Of a stretch of DNA of 28,724 bases, positions 6,089 to 11,505 are shown piece after piece. The notes under the pieces were generated by a model. That model ran no database searches, was not told where the DNA came from, and worked only from the letters and a program-made list of their open reading frames with translations. The stretch is from contig NZ_JNWZ01000087.1 in the NCBI RefSeq assembly GCF_000716545.1, positions 1 to 28,724 of the forward strand, read 5' to 3'. Both the position numbers and the translations under genes were made by a program. This stretch comes from Kitasatospora phosalacinea (GTDB taxonomy: Bacteria; Actinomycetota; Actinomycetes; Streptomycetales; Streptomycetaceae). Numbering within the stretch: position 1 is the first letter of the stretch; every line of letters begins with the position of its first letter.

Positions 6089-7633
6089 ATGACCGACACG
6101 ACCCTGATCCGCACCCCCGTGCCCGGCACGCCCGTGCCCGACGCCCCCGTGCCCGACGGGCCCGCCGCCGGCACCCGCTGGAGCCCTCGCCTGTGGGGCG
6201 CCCTGGTGGTCCTGTGCGCCGCGATGTTCCTGGACGCGCTGGACGTCTCGATGGTCGGCGTCGCCCTGCCCTCCATCGGCGCCGACCTGCACCTGTCCGA
6301 CTCCGCCCTGCAGTGGGTGGTGAGCGGCTACGTCCTCGGCTACGGCGGGCTGCTGCTGCTCGGCGGCCGGGCGGCCGACCTGCTGGGCCGCCGCCGGGTG
6401 TTCCTGGTCGCCCTGGCCGTGTTCGCCGGCGCCTCGCTGCTGGGCGGGCTGGTGGACAACGGGCCGCTGCTGATCGGCGCCCGCTTCCTGAAGGGCGTCA
6501 GCGCCGCGTTCACCGCCCCGGCCGGCCTGTCCATCATCACGACGACGTTCCCGGAGGGCCCGGCCCGCAACCGGGCGCTGTCCATCTACACCACCTGCTC
6601 GGCGGCCGGCTTCTCGCTCGGCCTGGTGATCAGCGGCCTGCTGACGTCGGCGGGCTGGCGGCTGACGTTCCTGATGCCCGTCCCGGTCGCCCTGATCGCC
6701 CTGGTCGCCGGCGTCAAGCTCCTCCCCCGCCGCGCCGACGGGCAGCGCGCCTCGGGCGGGTACGACGTGGCGGGCGCGGTCACCGGCACCGCGGCGGTGC
6801 TGCTGCTGGTGTTCACGGTGACGGAGGCCCAGGGCGCGGGCTGGCTGTCCGCGCGCACGATCGGCTCGCTGCTGCTGGCGGCGGCGCTGGCCGCGTCCTT
6901 CCTGCTGATCGAGTCGCGCACCGCCCACCCGCTGGTCCGGCTCGGCATCTTCCGCGACGCGGGCGTCCGCCGGGCCAACCTGACGGCGCTGACGCTGATG
7001 GGCAGTTACGCGGGCTTCCAGTTCGTGGCCACGCTGTACCTGCAGCGGCTGCTGGGCTGGTCGGCGCTGGAGACGGCGCTCGGGCTGCTGCCGGGCGGCG
7101 CGGTGGTGGCGCTCTCGGCCGGCGCGGTCGGCCGGCTGCTGGACAGGTTCGGCCCGGCCCGGGTGCTGCCGGTCGGCGTGGCCTCGATGGTGCTCGGCTA
7201 CGCGCTGTTCCTCCGGCTGGACGAGCACAGCGGCTTCGTCGGCCTGGTGCTGCCGAGCATGCTGCTGATCGGCGCGGGCTTCGCGCTGGCCTTCCCCTCG
7301 ATCAACGTGGCGGCGACCTCCGGGGTGTCGGACGACGAACAGGGCCTGGCCTCGGGCCTGGTGAACACCGCGCTCCAGGTCGGCGGCGCGATCGTGCTGG
7401 CCGTCACCACGGCGGTGCTCACCGCGGGCAGCGCCGGCGGCACCGACGCGCACGCCCAACTGGCGGGCTACCGGCCCGCGTTGCTGCTGGTGACGGGCAC
7501 CACCACGCTCGGCCTGCTGATCGCGCTGATCGGCGCGCTCCGCTCCGGCCGCGCGGCGGCAGCGGTGCCGGGCGTGACGGCGAAGGCGACGGCAGGGGCG
7601 GAGGCGGTGGAGGAGGTGCGGGCGGAGCGCTGA
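6089..7633 (+). CDS. MFS drug exporter, DHA2/EmrB-QacA type
   Basis: A 514-residue major facilitator transporter of the 14-helix DHA2 drug:proton antiporter class. After a Pro-rich N-terminal tail with PVPGTP, PVPDAP and PVPDGP repeats (about 8-25), the first helix carries LDALDVSMVGVALPSI, matching DHA2 motif D1. The loop GGRAADLLGRRRVFL (about 92-106) is MFS motif A. Motif C-like glycine-rich sequence is seen in AAGFSLGLVISGLL. The ATG at 6089 is chosen because a good -10 element ends 8 nt before it and no Shine-Dalgarno sequence is present, indicating a leaderless mRNA; upstream in-frame ATGs lie in the operator. It is probably controlled by the divergent MarR protein. The substrate cannot be predicted; such proteins export antibiotics, dyes or the host's own metabolites. 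Confidence 0.92.
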   Translation: MTDTTLIRTPVPGTPVPDAPVPDGPAAGTRWSPRLWGALVVLCAAMFLDALDVSMVGVALPSIGADLHLSDSALQWVVSGYVLGYGGLLLLGGRAADLLGRRRVFLVALAVFAGASLLGGLVDNGPLLIGARFLKGVSAAFTAPAGLSIITTTFPEGPARNRALSIYTTCSAAGFSLGLVISGLLTSAGWRLTFLMPVPVALIALVAGVKLLPRRADGQRASGGYDVAGAVTGTAAVLLLVFTVTEAQGAGWLSARTIGSLLLAAALAASFLLIESRTAHPLVRLGIFRDAGVRRANLTALTLMGSYAGFQFVATLYLQRLLGWSALETALGLLPGGAVVALSAGAVGRLLDRFGPARVLPVGVASMVLGYALFLRLDEHSGFVGLVLPSMLLIGAGFALAFPSINVAATSGVSDDEQGLASGLVNTALQVGGAIVLAVTTAVLTAGSAGGTDAHAQLAGYRPALLLVTGTTTLGLLIALIGALRSGRAAAAVPGVTAKATAGAEAVEEVRAER

Positions 7634-7701
7634 GGAGCGCCCGGGCGGTCGACCCCTCGCCGCCCGAAGCACCCCACCGGCAGACGCCGGTGCACCGGTG
7701 G

Positions 7702-7736
7702 CCGGCTCCACCAAACCCCCGTGTTGGTGGAGCCGG
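7702..7736 (+). terminator. Terminator of the MFS exporter gene
   Basis: A perfect 13-bp stem (7702-7714 against 7724-7736) with a 9-nt loop lies 68 nt beyond the exporter stop. It has no U-tract. Confidence 0.65.
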
Positions 7737-7888
7737 TGCGCCGTCCGCACCCGGCCCGGACGGGCGGTGCGGACTTCGGAGCAGTCACGATGGCAGTTCG
7801 CCGGGCCTCGGTCAATCCGGTCGGCCGGGCCGATACCGAACTGCCACCCGCGCCAAGGAGGTTGACGGCGCACCACCCGCACCACCGA

Positions 7889-7914
7889 CGGGCCCCGGCG
7901 TACGCCGGGGCCCG
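7889..7914. terminator. 26-bp perfect palindrome, terminator of the XRE gene
   Basis: The palindrome is centred on CGTACG with arms of CGGGCCCCGGCGT and its complement. It lies 53 nt beyond the stop of the leftward XRE gene and could stop transcription in both directions. Confidence 0.6.
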
Positions 7915-7967
7915 CCGACGGAGTCCCGGCGCCGGGCCCGACCACCAGGCCGCCTCCGACCGCCCGG

Positions 7968-8834
7968 CTACTGCCCCTTGAGGATCGACTGCAGCAGGTC
8001 GAGCGTCTGCTGCGGGGTGAGGCTGTCCACGCACAGCCGCTCCATCACCTGCAGGTACTCGTCGACGTCGTCGCGCTTGTCCAGGTAGAGGGCGCTGGTG
8101 AGCTGCTCGACGTAGACCACGTCGGGCAGGTCCTGCTCGGGGAAGCGCAGCACCGAGAACGCGCCGCTCTCGCCGGCGTGCGCGCCGAACCGGAACGGCA
8201 TCACCTGGACGACCACGCTGGGCAGTTGGGCCAGTTCCATCAGGTGCTCCAGCTGGGCCCGCATCACCTCGGGGCCGCCGACCGGGCGGCGCAGCGCGGC
8301 CTCGTCGATGACGGCCCAGAACTTGGGGGCGCGGCCCTCGGTGAGCAGCCTCTGGCGGCGGGTGCGCAGGGTGACGCGGCGGTCGATCTCCGCGTCGTCG
8401 AGGGCGGGCCGGTTCTGCACGAAGATCGCCCGGGCGTACTCCTCGCACTGGAGCAGGCCGGGGACGAACTGCACCTCGTAGGTGCGGATCAGCGCGGCGG
8501 CCTCCTCCAGGCCGATGTAGGTCTGGAACCAGTTGGGCAGCACGTCGTTGTAACTGTGCCACCAGCCGGACTTGTTGGCCTCGCGGACGAGCGCGAGCAG
8601 GGCTTCGCGGTCGGGGCCGGCGGCGAGCCCGTAGAGGCTGAGCAGGTCGGCGACGTCGCGCTCCTTGAAGGAGACCCGGCCGAGTTCCATCCGGCTGATC
8701 TTGGACTCGGAGGCCCGGATCGCGTAGCCGGCGTCCTCGCGGGTGATGGCGCACCCCTCGCGGAGCCGGCGGAGTTGTGAGCCGAGGAGGATGCGGCGCA
8801 CCATCGAGCCCCCGCCGGGCTGAACTGTGGTCAT
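7968..8834 (-). CDS. XRE-family DUF5753 regulator (WhiJ-like)
   Basis: A 288-residue cytoplasmic DNA-binding protein. An N-terminal Cro/CI-type helix-turn-helix covers about 17-70 (LRRLREGCAITREDAGYAIR, then ESKISRMELGR), followed by a C-terminal DUF5753 domain (about 95-280) containing NWFQTYIGLE, VPGLLQCEEYAR, VMRAQLEHLMELA and VYVEQL. This domain pair defines the large WhiJ-like family of Streptomyces, whose founding member controls sporulation. The ATG at 8834 has GGAGG at 9-nt spacing. The gene belongs to a locus with a HATPase gene and a DUF397 gene. Two CAACTGGT repeats and several TGCACGTGCA-like motifs lie in its upstream region, suggesting autoregulation. Family assignment is firm; the developmental role here is inferred from relatives. 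Confidence 0.9.
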   Translation of the reverse strand: MTTVQPGGGSMVRRILLGSQLRRLREGCAITREDAGYAIRASESKISRMELGRVSFKERDVADLLSLYGLAAGPDREALLALVREANKSGWWHSYNDVLPNWFQTYIGLEEAAALIRTYEVQFVPGLLQCEEYARAIFVQNRPALDDAEIDRRVTLRTRRQRLLTEGRAPKFWAVIDEAALRRPVGGPEVMRAQLEHLMELAQLPSVVVQVMPFRFGAHAGESGAFSVLRFPEQDLPDVVYVEQLTSALYLDKRDDVDEYLQVMERLCVDSLTPQQTLDLLQSILKGQ

Positions 8835-8858
8835 CGGGCCAAACCTCCACTTGGACGG

Positions 8859-9045
8859 ACCAGTTGCACAGTCTGCCACCAGTTGGGCGCACTGAGTGCC
8901 GGTAGTGGTGCGGCGGGCTACCGCTTCGGCCACTTCGGGTCCATCTTGCACGTGCATCCGCAGCATGCATATGCCAATCGCACGACTGCACGTGAATCGA
9001 CTCTTGCATCTGCCGTGAGCGCAGAGGACCATGGTGCACGTGCAC
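8859..9045. promoter_or_regulatory. Intergenic control region with TGCACGTGCA motifs
   Basis: The 413-bp gap 8835-9247 between the divergent XRE and HATPase genes carries no supportable gene. It contains a direct repeat of CAACTGGT (minus strand, 8859-8866 and 8878-8885, period 19). It also contains TGCACGTGCA (8947-8956), TGCACGTGAA (8987-8996), TTGCATCTGC (9004-9013) and the longer palindrome GTGCACGTGCAC (9034-9045). The same decamer recurs upstream of the DUF397 gene. I could not place the two promoters with confidence. Confidence 0.6.
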
Positions 9046-9247
9046 TTGCACGCCCTGGCAATCCCGCGGGCTCCGCGTCGACCCCATGCGCGAATCCGCA
9101 CACCCTCCCGGCAACGCCCGCGCGTCGCTGGGTACTTGTGTGTGCGGACGGGTCGGCCCGGTGGCTCGGCGGCCGAGCGAGTCGGAGGTGACCGGCATGG
9201 CCCCGGTGGGTCCCGCCGTGTCCGCCCCCTTATGGGAGGAGCTCTTC

Positions 9248-9769
9248 ATGAGCACCGGTACGGTCCTGGCGACCGACCCTCATGTGGTCAGCTGCACTCT
9301 CGCTCCCCGCTTCGAAGCGGTGCGCACCGCGCGGGAGTTCACCAGGCGGACGCTGGACGACTGGGGCCTGGGGGAGATCTTCGACGACGTCGCGCTGGTG
9401 GCGTCCGAGCTGGTGACCAACGCCCTGCGGCACGCGCTCGGCCAGAGCGAGCCGTCCCGGGTGCCGTCCCAGAGCGGTCCGCAGGCGGCCCCCGGGGTGC
9501 TGCCCATCCGGATCAGCCTGGTGCACCGCTCCCCTCAGGTGGTCTGCGCGGTCAGTGACCCGTCCAGTTCGGGCCCGGTCGCCCGGGAGGCGGACTTCGT
9601 GGCCGAGTCCGGCCGCGGGCTGCACCTGGTGGACTCCTTCTCCCGCTCCTGGGGCTGGCACCCGCTGGCGGGCGCGGGCAAGGTGGTCTGGGCGCTGTTC
9701 GACGCGTGCGAGGCCGTGCCGGGCCCGGAGCAGCTGTCCAACCCCGGCCGCCACCGCCGCTCCGCCTGA
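9248..9769 (+). CDS. HATPase-fold ATP-binding protein (anti-sigma/RsbW-like)
   Basis: A 173-residue GHKL-type ATP-binding protein related to RsbW/SpoIIAB serine kinases and to AbaA-OrfA-type proteins of Streptomyces. The N-box is ELVTNALRHA (54-63, with Asn58), the G1 box lies around VSDPSS (102-107), and the G2 box is ESGRGLHLVDSFS (120-132). The protein has no histidine-kinase dimerisation domain and no membrane segment. The ATG at 9248 is fixed by an excellent GGGAGGAG at 9234-9241 with a 6-nt spacer, although the frame is open further upstream. It is transcribed away from the WhiJ-like gene and towards the DUF397 gene. Relatives bind sigma factors or anti-anti-sigma partners; the partner here is unknown. 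Confidence 0.88.
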   Translation: MSTGTVLATDPHVVSCTLAPRFEAVRTAREFTRRTLDDWGLGEIFDDVALVASELVTNALRHALGQSEPSRVPSQSGPQAAPGVLPIRISLVHRSPQVVCAVSDPSSSGPVAREADFVAESGRGLHLVDSFSRSWGWHPLAGAGKVVWALFDACEAVPGPEQLSNPGRHRRSA

Positions 9770-9808
9770 ACCGTCCGGCCCGTCCTGCGGAGAGCCCGGG
9801 GGCCGGGC

Positions 9809-9864
9809 CGCACCCGGGGAACACGGAGGCCGTCGTGGTGGGCTACCACGACGGCCCGGGTGCG
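9809..9864. terminator. Nested bidirectional terminator between HATPase and DUF397 genes
   Basis: An inner perfect 12-bp stem (9828-9839 against 9845-9856, 5-nt loop) is flanked by outer 10-bp arms CGCACCCGGG (9809-9818) and CCCGGGTGCG (9855-9864). The outer right arm overlaps the inner stem by two bases, so the two forms partly compete. It lies between two convergent genes. Confidence 0.75.
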
Positions 9865-9881
9865 CGGGAGTTGGCGCCCGG

Positions 9882-10124
9882 TCAGGGCGTTCCCCCCAGG
9901 TGGTCGAACTCCCCGTCCTTCACGCCGAGCAGCATCGCGGTGATCTCCGCCCGGGTGTAGACCAGCGCCGGCCCCTCCGGGAATCGCGAGTTGCGCATCG
10001 CCACGTCGCCGTTGGGCAGCGCGGCGAATTCCACGCAGTTGCCCTTCGAGTTGCTGTGACGGCTCTTCTGCCAGACCACCCCGTCCAGGTCGGTCGCCGC
10101 CATGCCGTTGTACGCCTCACGCAT
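9882..10124 (-). CDS. DUF397 small protein
   Basis: An 80-residue protein of the DUF397 family. The diagnostic core WQKSRHSNSKGNCVEFA (about 18-34) and the following DVAMRNSRFPEGPALVYTRAEI segment are both present. These small proteins usually sit beside an XRE/DUF5753 regulator and are thought to modulate it. The ATG at 10124 is preceded by GGGGAGA at 5-nt spacing. Here the gene is separated from its presumed XRE partner by the oppositely oriented HATPase gene, so the trio has the order XRE(-), HATPase(+), DUF397(-). The promoter carries the TGCACGTGCA motif also found upstream of the XRE and HATPase genes, supporting control by the XRE protein. Confidence 0.92.
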   Translation of the reverse strand: MREAYNGMAATDLDGVVWQKSRHSNSKGNCVEFAALPNGDVAMRNSRFPEGPALVYTRAEITAMLLGVKDGEFDHLGGTP

Positions 10125-10165
10125 TGTCTTCTCCCCAAAGCCTGGCGAATGCCTCACTTGACGTG

Positions 10166-10188
10166 ATGATAGCCCCCCTGCACGTGCA
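10166..10188 (-). promoter_or_regulatory. DUF397 promoter with TGCACGTGCA operator
   Basis: On the minus strand a -10 element TATCAT (10166-10171) is preceded by TGCACGTGCA (10179-10188), which occupies the spacer next to the -35 position, suitable for repression. Read on the minus strand, the context CATGCTG-ATGCACGTGCA closely matches CATGCTG-CGG-ATGCACGTGCA upstream of the XRE gene. The rest of the gap 10125-10472 holds no gene; a near-palindrome CATGGGA-AATC-TCCCGTG lies at 10193-10210. Confidence 0.6.
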
Positions 10189-10459
10189 TCAGCATGGGAA
10201 ATCTCCCGTGCAAAGGAACGTGCCGATGCCGACACCAAGCCTTCACAGCAGCGCAATTGACTGGGCGTAAGCGGACACAGCCGGGCGAAACGCCGACTGC
10301 CCCATGACCGTCCGCACACACCTGCCAGCGCGTTGTCGATCACCACTCCCCACGACGCGGCTCACAGGCAGTCACGATTCGCGCTGTGATCACTGTCACT
10401 TCCCGACCGAAAGCCGACCGCTCCCGGCATCCGACTGCAACGCGCGCGGGGACATGTCC

Positions 10460-10465
10460 TACGAT
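10460..10465 (+). promoter_or_regulatory. -10 element of a leaderless transcript
   Basis: TACGAT lies 7 nt before the ATG at 10473, and no ribosome-binding site is present, so the chelatase-like gene is probably leaderless. The -35 region (around 10436-10441, TGCAAC) is weak. Confidence 0.5.
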
Positions 10466-10472
10466 CTGGCGC

Positions 10473-11372
10473 ATGAGCACCGCAGCCATCCCGGGCGCGC
10501 CACTGCCCGTCCGTACGCCAGGCTCCCGTGCGCGGGGGCGCCACCGCCGTCCCGAGCGCCCCGAGATCATGGCCGGTTCGCCCGCCCTGGTGCTGGCGAT
10601 CCCGGCCTTCGCCGGGCCGGAGAGCCGTCCGGTCGTCGAGGAGCTGCTCTCCGTCGTCCGCACCGAGCAGTCGGGCATCGAGGTGACGGCGGCCTACCTG
10701 GGCGGCGAGGACGCGCCGACGGTGGCCGGCCTGCTGGCGTCGGCCGCCGAGGCCGGCCTGCCCGCGCCGGTGATCGTGCCGCTGGTCCCCGGACCGCACG
10801 ACTTCCTGCCCGAACTGCACAAGCTGGCCGCCGAGACCGGCGCCCGGGTGCTGGACCCGCTGGGCCCGCACCCGCTGCTGGCCGAGGCCGTGCACGTGCG
10901 GCTGTCCGAGGCCGGGCTGGCCCGCGCCGACCGGGCCCGGCTGTTCGCCATCGCCACCGCCGCCGACGGCGTGGTGCTGACCACGGTCGGCGGCGAGGAG
11001 GCCGCCGCCTCGGCGGGCATCACCGGCGTCCTGCTGGCGTCCCGGCTGGCGGTGCCCGTGGTCCCGGCCGCGCTGGACGTGCCGGGCTCGGTCGCCGCGG
11101 CCGTCGCGCACCTGAGGGCCACCGGCTCCGAGCGCCCCGCGCTGGCCCCGCTGGTGATCGGCCCGGAGGCCGACCCCGAGCTGCTGGCCACCGCCGCCGA
11201 GGAGACCGGCTGCGCCAGCGCCGCCCCGATCGGCGCGTACCCGACGGTGGGCCAACTGATCGCCTCCGCCTACCTGGCGGCGCTCCCCGAGCCCACCCAG
11301 GAACAGCTGGAGGCCGCCGAGGCGGCCGCCGAGCAGCAGCGCACCTCCACGGGGGCGCACGCGGCGCGCTGA
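10473..11372 (+). CDS. CbiX/sirohydrochlorin chelatase-like protein, probably non-canonical
   Basis: A 299-residue cytoplasmic protein with two chelatase-like alpha/beta repeats (about 37-145 and 160-270). CbiX and SirB insert cobalt or iron into sirohydrochlorin. The first strand, which in active chelatases ends in a GHGSR-like motif with a metal-binding histidine, here reads LVLAIPAFAGPESRP (about 39-53), so that histidine is missing. The second conserved region is VIVPLVPGPHDFLPELHK (about 100-117) and keeps histidines. The second repeat also lacks the motif. An Arg/Pro-rich N-terminal tail of about 35 residues and an Ala/Glu/Gln-rich C-terminal tail frame the fold. I recall similar loop variants in other streptomycetes. 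It may be a non-catalytic or differently acting relative. No sulfite or nitrite reductase genes lie nearby. Confidence 0.7.
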   Translation: MSTAAIPGAPLPVRTPGSRARGRHRRPERPEIMAGSPALVLAIPAFAGPESRPVVEELLSVVRTEQSGIEVTAAYLGGEDAPTVAGLLASAAEAGLPAPVIVPLVPGPHDFLPELHKLAAETGARVLDPLGPHPLLAEAVHVRLSEAGLARADRARLFAIATAADGVVLTTVGGEEAAASAGITGVLLASRLAVPVVPAALDVPGSVAAAVAHLRATGSERPALAPLVIGPEADPELLATAAEETGCASAAPIGAYPTVGQLIASAYLAALPEPTQEQLEAAEAAAEQQRTSTGAHAAR

Positions 11373-11386
11373 CGCCGACCAGGGAC

Positions 11387-11431
11387 CGCGACGGGCAGGG
11401 GCAGCGAATCGGCGCGCCCCCGCCCGTCGCG
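11387..11431 (+). terminator. Terminator after the chelatase-like gene
   Basis: A 16-bp stem with a single mismatch (11387-11402 against 11416-11431) and a 13-nt loop begins 15 nt after the stop codon. A smaller hairpin CCGCCC-GCC-GGGCGG (11451-11465) follows and may serve the convergent G8 gene. Confidence 0.7.
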
Positions 11432-11505
11432 CTTCTCCCCTCCGTCCGGACCGCCCGCCGGGCGGCCCCGGCGGTCACCGGCCGGCCCGGCCGACGGCCC
11501 CGGAC

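Larger units (their letters stand above)
7675..7936. repeat. Cluster of six inverted repeats between convergent genes
   Basis: The 334-bp gap 7634-7967 contains no supportable gene. It holds, in order: CACCGGC/GCCGGTG (7675-7692, 4-nt loop); a 13-bp hairpin (7702-7736); a nested hairpin with arms GTCCGCACC/GGTGCGGAC and an inner GCCCG/CGGGC stem (7743-7774); a 10-bp inverted repeat TGGCAGTTCG/CGAACTGCCA with a 36-nt spacer (7791-7846); a 26-bp perfect palindrome (7889-7914); and the palindrome CCCGGCGCCGGG (7925-7936). Two or three suffice for termination, so the rest are unexplained. Confidence 0.7.

Noticed and set aside
5620..8088. Very long rightward frame spanning marR, its operator and the exporter
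   Set aside because: It runs through the promoter region and in the wrong frame of the exporter; no recognisable protein sequence.
10862..10905. Further TGCACGTGC-like match inside the chelatase-like gene
   Set aside because: It lies within coding sequence and lacks the flanking CATGCTG context, so it is likely chance.
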